The notes under the pieces are model-generated. The model made no database searches. It had not been told where the DNA came from and saw only the letters and a program-made list of their open reading frames with translations. From NCBI GenBank assembly GCA_018223415.1, contig JAGTTQ010000001.1:304153-368152 (forward strand): a stretch of DNA of 64,000 nucleotides, read 5' to 3'. Positions 11,932 to 21,022 of the stretch are shown here, one piece after another (the first letter of the stretch is position 1; the number at the start of each line of letters is the position of its first letter). The stretch comes from Eubacteriaceae bacterium Marseille-Q4139. GTDB taxonomy: Bacteria > Bacillota > Clostridia > Lachnospirales > Lachnospiraceae. Both the position numbers and the translations under genes were made by a program.

Positions 11932-12885
11932 TTATCCCTGTTTCTGGGTACGGTTAATGATCAGCTCAAACACCAGGTTCACTGCGATGCCGTAAAGGCT
12001 GGAAATCAGAAGAATTCCCTGCATCAGCGGGTAATCGCGGTTTCCTGTGGCATTTTTTAAAAGCTGTCCCAGCCCTGGATAGGAAAAAACAGCCTCAATG
12101 AACATTGCCCCCATAATACACATGACAGCCTGGATATTAAGCTTGCCCAGCAGATCCGGCATGACATTGCGGATGATGAATTTGCGCCTGATCTGTCCCG
12201 GTTCGATGCACAGATAGCGGGCAAACGCTGCATAGGGCGCTTTTTTTACGCGCAGTGTGCTGTTATAGGCAAAAATTGTGATGGACGGAAGCTCTGAGAC
12301 AATCAGGATGAGCATCGGCAGAATCAGGTGGGCCAGCACGTCTGCCCAGTACCCCTCCTGTCCGGGAAGCATCCCCGGCGTCACAGCTCCCGCCGCCGGG
12401 AAAATCCGCAGGCGGTAGGCCAGAATCATCTGGGCTATGGCGGCTGTCAGAAAAGAAGGAACTGCCTGGACGGCCAGAAGCGGCGGAAGCAGGAATGCCC
12501 CGCGCCCTTTTGCAGACAGCCCCATCGCCGTCCCCAGCAGGATCCCTATTACAGAAGCAATGGCCAGGGAACTGAGGGAAAGCAGGAGCGTCCAGCGGGC
12601 CGCAGACAGAACGCGCTCCGAAACAGAGGTTTTATAAAAGAACGAAATGCCAAGATCGCCTGCCGCCAGATTTTTAAGATAGCGCATAAACTGTTCTGCG
12701 AGAGGCAGATCCGGGGCATAGTAGCTTTCAAAGCTGCTCAGAACCGAGGCTGAAAGCCCTTCTGCATCACCCGTTCCCTCTCCTGCAAACGTGTAGAGAG
12801 GGCTCCCAGGGATCAGCCGCGGAAGGAAAAAGCTAATTAAGACTACAATAAAAAAATAGAGCGCGTACTTTAACAGGATACGCAC
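11932..12885 (-). CDS. Nickel/oligopeptide-type ABC transporter permease, NikB/DppB-like
   Basis: A membrane subunit with about six helices, ending in a NikB-type helix region (EAVFSYPGLGQLL). I choose a GTG start at 12883-12885 (317 residues), so the protein opens directly with a cytoplasmic arginine/lysine stretch and the first helix, like other NikB proteins of about 314 residues. The frame stays open up to a TTG at 12999, but that extension encodes a perfect 13-bp stem-loop and a second palindrome rather than a plausible protein. The ribosome binding site for the GTG is weak (GAGAG), so the start is uncertain. Confidence 0.82.
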   Translation of the reverse strand: MRILLKYALYFFIVVLISFFLPRLIPGSPLYTFAGEGTGDAEGLSASVLSSFESYYAPDLPLAEQFMRYLKNLAAGDLGISFFYKTSVSERVLSAARWTLLLSLSSLAIASVIGILLGTAMGLSAKGRGAFLLPPLLAVQAVPSFLTAAIAQMILAYRLRIFPAAGAVTPGMLPGQEGYWADVLAHLILPMLILIVSELPSITIFAYNSTLRVKKAPYAAFARYLCIEPGQIRRKFIIRNVMPDLLGKLNIQAVMCIMGAMFIEAVFSYPGLGQLLKNATGNRDYPLMQGILLISSLYGIAVNLVFELIINRTQKQG

Positions 12886-12930
12886 CAGGTTTTTCGCTCT
12901 CGTATCGCCACCGTCCTTTCTCCTGCCTAT

Positions 12931-12994
12931 GGCATAAGAAAGGCCGCAAGACCTTTCCCTTGTGACCTTTCTTATGCCGCGGCCGTATGGCCGC
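12931..12994 (-). other. Intercistronic double stem-loop between binding protein and permease
   Basis: GGCATAAGAAAGG (12931-12943) and CCTTTCTTATGCC (12966-12978) form a perfect 13-bp stem with a 22-base loop. Immediately next to it GCGGCC-GTAT-GGCCGC (12979-12994) forms another stem. GGCCGC also occurs at 12942-12947, so GCGGCC has two alternative partners. There is no T run, so this is more likely an mRNA-stabilising or processing element that keeps binding-protein transcript high than a terminator. Confidence 0.6.
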
Positions 12995-13014
12995 AGCAAA
13001 ACATTCCATGTTGA

Positions 13015-14718
13015 TTATTCCGCTTTCCAGGTACCAGTCGTCAGGATCAGCTTATTGTAAAGATAAGGAATTCCGCTGGAAATACCATCCATGGTGTAGT
13101 AGAAGCCGTCAAATACGGAATTGTTGTAGGCGGCTGCATTGCTCTTAAAATAAAGAGCGATGGTCGGAACCTCTTCTGCAATGATTTCCTGGAGCTGGTC
13201 TACCATTTCGGCCCGCTTTGCCTCGTCAAGCTCCTTTGTGGATGCGGAAAACAGCTCATCGTATTCGTCGCTCTGCCAGCGCGTACCGCCCTGGGTCGTG
13301 ATCTTGGCTGCCCCGCTTGTATCCGTGGCAAGGCTTGCCAGATATTTGGGATCACCGCCAAAGCTTCCGTGGCCATTGGCTGCCAGAGTGAAGTTTCCTT
13401 CCTGGATCAGGGACTTGACGGTATCGTCATCCGCAGATTTGACCGTCAGTTCGATGCCGATTTCTCCAAGGTATGCCTTAAGGAGCTCTGCCAGCGTCTC
13501 ATCACTGTCAGAAATAAGAAGCTCATAGGACATCGGCTGGCCGCCGTACTCCATGACGCCGTCACCGTCGCTGTCGGCAGCGCCGGCCTCTGCCATCAGG
13601 CTTTTCGCCTTCTCTACATCAAGTGCATAGTTCTCTGCATCCGGATTGTACCAGTTGGACTCCGGATGGACATAGCCAATGCTTCCCGGAAGGCCGGCTC
13701 CACTATAGGCCTTATCCACAATTTCCTGACGGTCAATGGCATATGCCATCGCCTGACGCACCTTTTTATCAGCCAGCGCAGGAGTATCAAAGTTAAAGTA
13801 GAGACGGCTTACCCAAAGGCTCTGTCCCTCAAGCACCGTGATATTTTCTGTCCCTTCAAGGCTCTTGGCCTGCTTGTAGCTGGCGGTGGTAGCGACGTCA
13901 ATATCCCCGTTGAGGAGCGCCGTCTTCGGGTCATCATAACCGGAAAGGATCAGGCGGTCAATCTGGACATCGCCGTAAAAGTAGTTGGGATTTTTCACAA
14001 ACGTATAGACGCCTGCGTCCTTATCGTAGCTCTCATACATCATCGGGCCTGTACCAATCATGGCATCCGGCTCCGTGTAAGTCGTCGGATCTTCAATCTT
14101 TTCATAAATGTGCTTCGGCAGCATCGGCAGGTTGGATGCGACGTCTGCAATAAATGCCACATACACATCATTCAGCTCTACTTCAACCGTCAGCTCATCC
14201 ACAACGCGGGTTTCTTTCACGGAGGAGGTGGAGACCCAGCTGTACGGATGCTCTGTCATATAGTCAAATGTAAATTTGACATCCTCGGCCGTAAACGGCG
14301 TGCCGTCGCTGAAGGTAACGTCCGGACGAAGCTTGAACGTATAAGTCTTGTTGTCATCCGACACGGAGTAACTCTCCGCCAGATAGTTGACAAACCCTTT
14401 GTCATCCTTCCAGATAAGCGTATCAAAAATATACTGGACAACCGCATATCCGGCTCCCTTGGGGGAAGACAGGTACGGTGCAGGATATCCGGCGCTCGAC
14501 ATGGCATCCATTCGCAGTACGCGCTCTGCTGTCTTCTCTGCTTCCTTGGTCTCCTCTTCCTTCGACGTTTCTTCTGCGGTCGTTTCTTCCGCAGACGTCT
14601 CCTGTACGGCTGTGGCTGCTTCTGTCTCCTTTGGTGCTTCATTCCCGCCGCAGGCAGCAAGATTCAAGGCCATTGCGGCCGCCAGCAAAAAGCACGGGAT
14701 ACGTTTAAACTTAGACAT
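13015..14718 (-). CDS. ABC transporter substrate-binding lipoprotein, family 5 (nickel/peptide/opine type)
   Basis: A 567-residue secreted lipoprotein that binds the ligand of the adjacent NikBCDE-like importer. The signal peptide ends in lipobox LAAC (C23). An acidic Glu/Thr-rich linker (about residues 30-62) follows, then the family-5 domain with motifs such as YTFKLRPDVTFSDGTPFTAE and KVRQAMAYAIDRQEIV. It lies 27 bases after an FmdE-family gene. Family-5 proteins bind peptides, nickel complexes or metallophores; its context with XdhC, DUF364 and FmdE genes favours a metal-related ligand (inference). Confidence 0.88.
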   Translation of the reverse strand: MSKFKRIPCFLLAAAMALNLAACGGNEAPKETEAATAVQETSAEETTAEETSKEEETKEAEKTAERVLRMDAMSSAGYPAPYLSSPKGAGYAVVQYIFDTLIWKDDKGFVNYLAESYSVSDDNKTYTFKLRPDVTFSDGTPFTAEDVKFTFDYMTEHPYSWVSTSSVKETRVVDELTVEVELNDVYVAFIADVASNLPMLPKHIYEKIEDPTTYTEPDAMIGTGPMMYESYDKDAGVYTFVKNPNYFYGDVQIDRLILSGYDDPKTALLNGDIDVATTASYKQAKSLEGTENITVLEGQSLWVSRLYFNFDTPALADKKVRQAMAYAIDRQEIVDKAYSGAGLPGSIGYVHPESNWYNPDAENYALDVEKAKSLMAEAGAADSDGDGVMEYGGQPMSYELLISDSDETLAELLKAYLGEIGIELTVKSADDDTVKSLIQEGNFTLAANGHGSFGGDPKYLASLATDTSGAAKITTQGGTRWQSDEYDELFSASTKELDEAKRAEMVDQLQEIIAEEVPTIALYFKSNAAAYNNSVFDGFYYTMDGISSGIPYLYNKLILTTGTWKAE

Positions 14719-14745
14719 GGTAACTTTTCTCCTTTTCCTTGATTG

Positions 14746-15252
14746 TCAGCAGTTTGCAGTACAGTCCGGGCAGTAAATTTTCCCGTCCCGCTCTGTCCCG
14801 CAGTTCAGATCAAACTCCTCGCCGCAGCCGGCACACAGTCCGAATGAGGCATGCTTTTTCTTTGGCACCTCGATTTTTACCGGGACGGCCTTACAGATTT
14901 TCTCTGCATCTTCCCTGAGAACAAGCATTGCATTCTCTTCCTTGGTTCCGTCTTCCGGAAACGTAAAATCAATGGTAACGCGGAAACCCTCACCGGTATC
15001 CCTGCGGACAAGCGTCATGGCACGTTTCCCTATGGGACGCAGGGCAAGGTTTCCTTTTCCTGCCGTACAGCCGGTGACGAGCTGGACGGCATCGGTCATG
15101 CAGTTCTGAAACTCTGCAATGCAGTAAAGCGCATCCCCTCTTTTTGCCCCAAGCTTTTCCATGGCAAAGCGGCTCATGACGTATCCCAGGGTAACGCCGC
15201 CGCAGAGATGGCCGTGGAAATCCACACAATCCTGAATCGTTGGGCTTTCCAT
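14746..15252 (-). CDS. FmdE family protein with C-terminal zinc ribbon
   Basis: A 168-residue protein of the FmdE family, named after a subunit encoded with molybdenum formylmethanofuran dehydrogenase but widespread in bacteria without that enzyme. It shows the N-terminal DFHGHLCGG motif, QNCMTDAVQLVTGCTAGKGN in the middle, and a C-terminal four-cysteine ribbon (CAGC at about 139-142, CPDC near the end). The cysteines and histidines suggest metal binding. It sits between a DUF364 gene and a nickel/peptide-type binding protein in one operon. The function is not established; a role in metal handling or cofactor delivery is inference. Confidence 0.85.
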   Translation of the reverse strand: MESPTIQDCVDFHGHLCGGVTLGYVMSRFAMEKLGAKRGDALYCIAEFQNCMTDAVQLVTGCTAGKGNLALRPIGKRAMTLVRRDTGEGFRVTIDFTFPEDGTKEENAMLVLREDAEKICKAVPVKIEVPKKKHASFGLCAGCGEEFDLNCGTERDGKIYCPDCTANC

Positions 15253-15289
15253 TCTTTCTCCTCCCTTTTCTTTTTATATGTACGGTTTT

Positions 15290-16075
15290 CTAATCCGAAA
15301 GCCTGCAAAAAACACTCTGCGTGTATTCGCGCACGCGGAGCCTTCCGGCGGCCAGCGACAGAGGCCTCATAAGAGCCGTGCTGTCCTCCGTAAAATATAG
15401 GGTTCCAAGTGCAGTCAGGCCGCTTCCTCTGTATGCTTCCGGATAAAACGGCACTGAAAATCCTGATAAAATGACATGTCTGGCATTTCTGCACATGGAC
15501 AGGATTTCTTCCGTCGTATGGTTAATCATGGACGTTCCGGTGATCGTCACCGTATCGCATAACGGCAAAAGCTCCGCCTCCCTTTCCATGGGATACACTT
15601 CTGCCCCCTCCACGGTGCCCTTCAGGTCAATGGCCCTGTCAAAGGAATAATAATGCTTCACTTTATGGGAGAACCGCTCCACAAGCGGCGGCATATGTCC
15701 GATGACCCCCATGACCGTCTCTTCATTGACATGATTATAGAAGTCCTCATTCTGACGGTACCTCGGATCAAAATAAAACGGTGAGGCCGCATTCAGGGCC
15801 GCCACCCCCAGGCTGCGCTGAAGATCCTCTGCCCCGTCCTGTGCCCATTTGGCTACCTCCCAGGCGTCCATGCCGATCATCTTTTCTCCGTAGCCGAAAA
15901 TCATATCCCCGGACGGAAGCGACTCCCGCATCAGATAAATGAAGTGGGAGCGTCCGTTATTTAAGGTGACTCCAACAAAATTAAGCCCGATGACGCCGTC
16001 TGCAACCTTTAATCCGCGCCCCTCCATATGAGGTCTGGCTTCCTCCAGAACTTTTTCCATCAATGTCATGAGCAT
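15290..16075 (-). CDS. DUF364 domain protein (Rossmann-like, proposed heavy-metal chelation)
   Basis: A 261-residue protein that I recognise as the DUF364 family, often with an N-terminal DUF4213 domain. Typical stretches are GVIGLNFVGVTL, VMGVIGHMPPLVERF and the C-terminal TGTSMINHTTEEIL with ILSGFSVPFYP. Structures from this family led to a suggestion of metal chelation, but no reaction is proven. The third codon is also ATG (16069) and is better spaced from the AGAGGAT signal, so the protein may be two residues shorter. It lies 10 bases after the XdhC-family gene and 37 before fmdE. Confidence 0.78.
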   Translation of the reverse strand: MLMTLMEKVLEEARPHMEGRGLKVADGVIGLNFVGVTLNNGRSHFIYLMRESLPSGDMIFGYGEKMIGMDAWEVAKWAQDGAEDLQRSLGVAALNAASPFYFDPRYRQNEDFYNHVNEETVMGVIGHMPPLVERFSHKVKHYYSFDRAIDLKGTVEGAEVYPMEREAELLPLCDTVTITGTSMINHTTEEILSMCRNARHVILSGFSVPFYPEAYRGSGLTALGTLYFTEDSTALMRPLSLAAGRLRVREYTQSVFCRLSD

Positions 16076-16085
16076 ATCCTCTTTT

Positions 16086-16880
16086 CTAAAGCCCGGCAGG
16101 ACGCCCCTTGCCGTTTTTCACCATCAGGATCTCGGCAAGAATCGCAACGGCGATTTCTTCCGGGCGTTCATTGCTGATATCAAGGCCAATCGGTGTATGG
16201 ACAGCCGCAAGCTCTCCTTCGCTGAATCCCTTTGCCTTAAGCTTTGCAAAAATTGCGTTGATTTTTGGCGGCCCGCCAATCATTCCCACATAGGCGCCGG
16301 CCTTTTTCAATGCACCGGCAAGCGCCGCGCCGTCGGCATCATGATTCGGCCCGGCAATCACATAATAGGCGCCGGCCGGAAGCTCTAACTCCAAAAGCCC
16401 CTTTTCCATATCTTCCGCCCTGAAAAACCGGTCTGCCATCTCAATGGCACTGCCAAGCTCCTCTTTTGGACGCTTGTCCACCAGAATGACCTCAAAGCCA
16501 ACGCTGCGGGCCAAAGGCATAACTGCCATTCCCACATGGCCGCCGCCGCACATGACAAGAACCGGGCGCGCCGGCACAGCGTCAATCCACACCTGCATGG
16601 CGCCGCCGCATGCCAGTCCGGCCGCAGACGCCTCCGTATTCAAATCATAGGAAAACAGGCCGCTTTCACCGGAAAGAGCCGCCTTTACGGCATCCCGCAC
16701 AGCAAGTGCTTCAATCGCTCCCCCGCCGATGGTGCCTAAGCGCTCACCTGTGCCGTAAACCAGCATCCTGCCGTTTTTACGCGTCGTTGCCCCATCTGTG
16801 CCTATAATAGTAACAAGGGCATAACTGCGGTTATTTTTATGAGCATTTAGCTGCTCCTTCACGATCTCTATGTACTCCAT
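16086..16880 (-). CDS. XdhC/CoxI family protein
   Basis: A 264-residue protein of the XdhC family, which binds molybdenum cofactor and helps insert or sulfurate it in xanthine dehydrogenase-type enzymes. The N-terminal domain has GERLGTIGGGAIEALA; the C-terminal Rossmann domain has CGGGHVGMAVMPLA, VDKRP and VHTPIGLDISNERPEEIAVA. It is the first gene of the operon, behind AAGGAGG. No xanthine dehydrogenase or other molybdenum hydroxylase is encoded in the window, so its client is either elsewhere or part of an unfamiliar system. Confidence 0.88.
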   Translation of the reverse strand: MEYIEIVKEQLNAHKNNRSYALVTIIGTDGATTRKNGRMLVYGTGERLGTIGGGAIEALAVRDAVKAALSGESGLFSYDLNTEASAAGLACGGAMQVWIDAVPARPVLVMCGGGHVGMAVMPLARSVGFEVILVDKRPKEELGSAIEMADRFFRAEDMEKGLLELELPAGAYYVIAGPNHDADGAALAGALKKAGAYVGMIGGPPKINAIFAKLKAKGFSEGELAAVHTPIGLDISNERPEEIAVAILAEILMVKNGKGRPAGL

Positions 16881-16930
16881 GAGAAAGCCGTCCTCCTTTT
16901 TTTGCCGCCTTCTGTAAAAACAACAGCGTT

Positions 16931-16939
16931 ATTATAGCA
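16931..16939 (-). promoter_or_regulatory. Extended -10 promoter of the XdhC-to-proA operon
   Basis: On the minus strand TGC-TATAAT (16931-16939) forms an extended -10 box about 50 bases before the XdhC-family start. I see no good -35 hexamer 17 bases upstream (TTCCTA), consistent with an extended -10 promoter or one needing an activator. Confidence 0.45.
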
Positions 16940-17100
16940 TTTTCACTCTGCCATAGGAACCGTTTGAACTCCGCATAGATATTTTCTATGGTTTTTTTCT
17001 TTTTATTGCTTTTTCTGATTATATGTTTTCCAGGTTTTTCCCTCCGGGCGGCTTTTCGCTTTGTCAAGGTCTAAAAGTTTTTTTAATTTCGCCCGCGGCA

Positions 17101-17128
17101 GTATATTGTCCCGCCAAGCGGAGAATCC
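17101..17128 (+). promoter_or_regulatory. Possible sigma-F/sigma-G-type promoter of sigG
   Basis: GTATA (17101-17105), 14 bases, then GGAGAATCC (17120-17128) resembles the forespore sigma consensus (GTATA and GG-n-n-A-n-A), with a mismatch in the -10 part. It lies 36 bases before the sigG start. B. subtilis sigG is made under sigma-F, so such a site is expected. The match is weak. Confidence 0.3.
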
Positions 17129-17163
17129 TTTTCATTGACAAAATGAACAGGAGGAATCTCTTT

Positions 17164-17940
17164 ATGGCATTAAATAAAGTAGAAATCTGCGGGGTCAATA
17201 CCTCGAAGCTTCCTCTCCTCACAGGAGAAGAGAAGGAGCAGCTTTTTGCCAGAATCCTGAAAGGGGACAAGGAAGCGAGGGAGCTCTATATCAAAGGCAA
17301 TCTCCGCCTCGTCTTAAGCGTCATCCAGAGATTTTCCGGCAGCAGCGAAAATGTGGACGACCTGTTTCAGATCGGCTGCATCGGCCTCATAAAAGCCATC
17401 GACAACTTTGACGTGACCCAGAACGTCAAATTCTCCACCTACGCCGTCCCGATGATTCTCGGAGAAGTCCGCCGGTACCTTCGTGACAACAACTCCATCC
17501 GCGTCAGCCGCTCTTTAAGGGATACTGCATACAAAGCCATTTACGCAAAGGAAAAGCTGATGAAAAAGAATCTGAAAGAGCCGACTATCATGGAGATCGC
17601 AGACGAGGTCGGCATCAGCAAGGAAGAAATCGCCTACGCCCTGGACGCCATCCAGAGCCCTGTAAGCCTCTATGAGCCCATCTACACCGACGGCGGCGAC
17701 CCGCTCTACGTGATGGATCAGATCAGCGATAAGAAAAACAGGGAAGAAAACTGGGTTGAGCAGCTCTCCCTAAGCGAAGCCATGAAACGGCTCCCGGAAC
17801 GGGAACGCCATATCATCGACATGCGTTTTTTTGAAGGAAAAACCCAGACAGAAGTGGCCGAGGAGGTCGGCATCAGCCAGGCACAAGTCAGCCGTCTGGA
17901 AAAGAATGCTTTAAAAAGCATGAGAAATTATCTGAACTAG
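17164..17940 (+). CDS. sigG: RNA polymerase sporulation sigma factor SigG
   Basis: A 258-residue late forespore sigma factor. The N-terminus MALNKVEICGVNTSKLP is the SigG signature and distinguishes it from SigF. Region 2 has DDLFQIGCIGLIKAIDNFD, and region 4 ends with TQTEVAEEVGISQAQVSRLE. I start at the ATG at 17164 because AGGAGG precedes it and the SigG family begins exactly there; the open frame continues upstream without signals. It is a single gene divergent from the XdhC operon, and not beside sigE and spoIIGA here, unlike many clostridia where they are adjacent. Confidence 0.95.
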   Translation: MALNKVEICGVNTSKLPLLTGEEKEQLFARILKGDKEARELYIKGNLRLVLSVIQRFSGSSENVDDLFQIGCIGLIKAIDNFDVTQNVKFSTYAVPMILGEVRRYLRDNNSIRVSRSLRDTAYKAIYAKEKLMKKNLKEPTIMEIADEVGISKEEIAYALDAIQSPVSLYEPIYTDGGDPLYVMDQISDKKNREENWVEQLSLSEAMKRLPERERHIIDMRFFEGKTQTEVAEEVGISQAQVSRLEKNALKSMRNYLN

Positions 17941-17962
17941 GAGCCCGTACACAGGGCTTCCG

Positions 17963-18006
17963 GCCGCCGGCTGCCCGTCCGTCAGGCAGTCTGCGGCATT
18001 CTTTTT
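17963..18006 (+). terminator. Terminator of sigG
   Basis: The stem pairs GCCGC (17963-17967) with GCGGC (17993-17997) and CTGCC (17971-17975) with GGCAG (17985-17989), separated by a symmetric 3x3 internal loop, and is followed by ATTCTTTTTAT. It lies just after the sigG stop and just before the convergent Lrp gene. Confidence 0.6.
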
Positions 18007-18008
18007 AT

Positions 18009-18446
18009 CTATTCCCTGGGCTTTACTCCCCGGGGGCCCACATGGGTGGAAAATACGATCTGCGTGCTGGTCTTTCCGTATTTCTGGAGCTGGCCGATGA
18101 AGGTGTCAAGCTGCATGGTGCTCTCAAAGGCCACCTTCATAATCATGGAAAACTCTCCTGTCACACAGCTGCATTCCAGAATATTCGGAATGGACTCCGC
18201 ATACTTGTAAAATTTCGGCTTGTCCTCCGGAAGCACATTCAGGTTGATGAACGCAATGATATGGTAGCCAAGCTTCACCGGATCGATCTGTGCCTGATAT
18301 CCCGTGATGATCCCGTCCTTCTCCAGCTTTTCGATCCTCGCGGAAACGGCCGGCGAGGAGAGGAAGGTCTTCTCTGCAATGGTCTTTAGGGATGTCCTGG
18401 CATTTGCCTGCAAAATCTGAAGGATTTCCCTGTCGATATGGTCCAT
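18009..18446 (-). CDS. Lrp/AsnC-family transcriptional regulator
   Basis: A 145-residue amino-acid-responsive DNA-binding protein. The N-terminal helix-turn-helix (MDHIDREILQILQANARTS, ISTVSA-like recognition region LSSPAVSARIEKLEKDGII) is followed by the ligand-sensing RAM domain from about residue 65. It starts 12 bases after dapF and is probably co-transcribed with it, which suggests control of lysine or peptidoglycan precursor synthesis or autoregulation (inference). The ligand cannot be named. Confidence 0.9.
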   Translation of the reverse strand: MDHIDREILQILQANARTSLKTIAEKTFLSSPAVSARIEKLEKDGIITGYQAQIDPVKLGYHIIAFINLNVLPEDKPKFYKYAESIPNILECSCVTGEFSMIMKVAFESTMQLDTFIGQLQKYGKTSTQIVFSTHVGPRGVKPRE

Positions 18447-18458
18447 AATCTTTCTCCT

Positions 18459-19271
18459 TTATCCTAAACGGCTGATATCAATCTCTCCATGATACACTTC
18501 CACGGCCGGCCCGGTCATGAACACAGTTTCCTTTTCCCTGTCCCAGACAATGGAAAGCGTCCCGCCGGGAAGCTCCACCTCAACATGCTCTCCCGTCTTT
18601 CCGTTTACGGCACATGCCACAGCCACCGCACATGCCCCGGTGCCGCATGCCATGGTCTCTCCGGAACCGCGCTCCCAGACGCGCATTTTCACATGGCTCC
18701 TGTCGATGACCTCCACAAATTCCGTGTTCGTCCTGTCAGGAAATCGGGGATGCATCTCGAACTGCGGCCCGATTTTTTCGATTTCCAGCCCGGAAAGGCT
18801 GTCAAGAAAAACAACGGCATGGGGATTTCCCATGGAAACGCCCGTGAACTTCCACGTCTTTCCCATCACCTCGATGGCCTCTCCGACCTCAGAAGTGAGC
18901 TCCGGCCGTCCCATGTCCACAGTCACGGTTTCCACCTTCCCGTCCTTTACATGGAGGCTTAAATGCTTGATCCCGGAGGCCGTCTCAACATCAATTTCCG
19001 TCTTGTCTACGATTCCGTGGTCGTATGCGTATTTCCCGACACAGCGGATGCCGTTGCCGCACATGGCGCCTCTTGAGCCGTCCAGATTGTACATATCCAT
19101 CTGGCAGTCGGCACAATCCGAAGGCTTAATTAAAATCAGCCCGTCCGAGCCGATGCCGAAATTCCGGTTGCTGACCTTTACGGCCGCGGACGCCGGGTCT
19201 TCTACGGCCTCTTGAAAGCAGTCCACATATACATAGTCATTTCCGATGCCCTGCATCTTTGTAAATTTCAT
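18459..19271 (-). CDS. dapF: Diaminopimelate epimerase
   Basis: A 270-residue cofactor-independent racemase converting LL- to meso-diaminopimelate for lysine and peptidoglycan. The two catalytic cysteines are C71 in SRGAMCGNGIRC and C209 in GETMACGTGACA. Both halves of the pseudo-symmetric fold are complete. It lies 18 bases after an SmtB-type regulator gene and 12 before an Lrp gene, all on the minus strand. Confidence 0.95.
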   Translation of the reverse strand: MKFTKMQGIGNDYVYVDCFQEAVEDPASAAVKVSNRNFGIGSDGLILIKPSDCADCQMDMYNLDGSRGAMCGNGIRCVGKYAYDHGIVDKTEIDVETASGIKHLSLHVKDGKVETVTVDMGRPELTSEVGEAIEVMGKTWKFTGVSMGNPHAVVFLDSLSGLEIEKIGPQFEMHPRFPDRTNTEFVEVIDRSHVKMRVWERGSGETMACGTGACAVAVACAVNGKTGEHVEVELPGGTLSIVWDREKETVFMTGPAVEVYHGEIDISRLG

Positions 19272-19289
19272 TGGTATTCTCCGTCTTCT

Positions 19290-19661
19290 TTATTCTTTTA
19301 TGTGTTCCATGCCCTGCGCGAGAATGGTCTCAATGTGGCTGTCCGCCAAAGAATACAGGACGCTTTTCCCGTCCCGGCGGAACTTCACGAGGCGCATCTG
19401 CTTTAGGAGCCTTAGCTGGTGGGAAATCGCTGACTGCCCCATCTGAAGCAGGCTTGCGATGTCACAGACGCAGAGCTCCGACCGGCTTAAGGCATAGAGG
19501 ATGCGGATCCTGGTAGAGTCCCCGAAAATCCGGAAAAACTCTGCGAGATTCTGGAGCTCTTCCCCCTGGGGCATAACCTCCATCACCTGTTTCACCACTT
19601 CCTCATGGACAAACATAAAATCACAGTGCGGAGCAATCTTCTCGTCTTCTTTTTTTCCCAT
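19290..19661 (-). CDS. ArsR/SmtB/CadC-family metal-sensing repressor
   Basis: A 123-residue winged-helix repressor that should release DNA on binding metal. Two known metal sites can be read: the alpha-3 cysteines in ELCVCD (C64, C66; with C13 near the N-terminus as a possible third ligand) and a complete alpha-5 zinc site with spacing D-x-H-x10-H-x-x-E (D107, H109, H120, E123). The recognition helix is MGQSAISHQLRLLKQ. A palindrome in its own promoter region suggests autoregulation. No efflux pump is adjacent; dapF follows at 18 bases. Likely metals are zinc, cadmium or lead (inference). Confidence 0.9.
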   Translation of the reverse strand: MGKKEDEKIAPHCDFMFVHEEVVKQVMEVMPQGEELQNLAEFFRIFGDSTRIRILYALSRSELCVCDIASLLQMGQSAISHQLRLLKQMRLVKFRRDGKSVLYSLADSHIETILAQGMEHIKE

Positions 19662-19712
19662 CCTGCGCGCTCCCTTCTATTTCTTTCCGCTTCGGATAAA
19701 AAGGCTGAAATA

Positions 19713-19728
19713 TAATACCTCTGTATTA
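19713..19728. promoter_or_regulatory. Candidate operator of the SmtB/CadC-type repressor
   Basis: TAATAC-CTCT-GTATTA is a perfect 6-bp inverted repeat 52 bases upstream of the repressor start. It overlaps a minus-strand TATTAT that could serve as its -10 box, so binding would block its own transcription. Sites of this family are typically AT-rich palindromes, which this resembles. Confidence 0.45.
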
Positions 19729-19750
19729 CATGCCAGCCCTGCGTTTCCGG

Positions 19751-20820
<1,070 letters not shown>

Positions 20821-20962
20821 TGGTTTTTTCACCGACTTTGACAGAAATTTCACCAATTTCTCTCCGCTGTCCCATAGTGTCCCCATGATGGCGGGAAATA
20901 TCATGGATTTGGGACGCGGCAGGCTGCATCTTTTTTCAAGCACGGAAACCTTTTACGGCGGT

Positions 20963-21000
20963 AAAAAAGGCGGATGAGAAACATCTGCTTCTCATCCGCC
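20963..21000 (-). terminator. Terminator of the agrB-agrD transcript
   Basis: A perfect 12-bp stem (GGCGGATGAGAA with TTCTCATCCGCC), a short loop and a run of six T on the minus strand, 22 bases after the agrD stop. Between it and the pfkA promoter (20821-20962) I see nothing further. Confidence 0.85.
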
Positions 21001-21022
21001 CAGGCCGATCCATTTTCAGTTC

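Noticed and set aside
12909..12911. GTG with good AGGAGAAAGG signal as start of the NikB-like permease
   Set aside because: It is out of frame with the permease and meets a stop within about 14 codons.
13369..14742. Long open frame on the plus strand (457 codons) opposite the family-5 binding protein gene
   Set aside because: It is antisense to a clear lipoprotein gene, has no ribosome binding site and its translation has no family resemblance; it follows from the codon bias of the real gene.
17023..17163. Longer N-terminus for SigG
   Set aside because: The SigG family begins at MALNKVEICGVNTSK-like sequence, and AGGAGG stands just before 17164.
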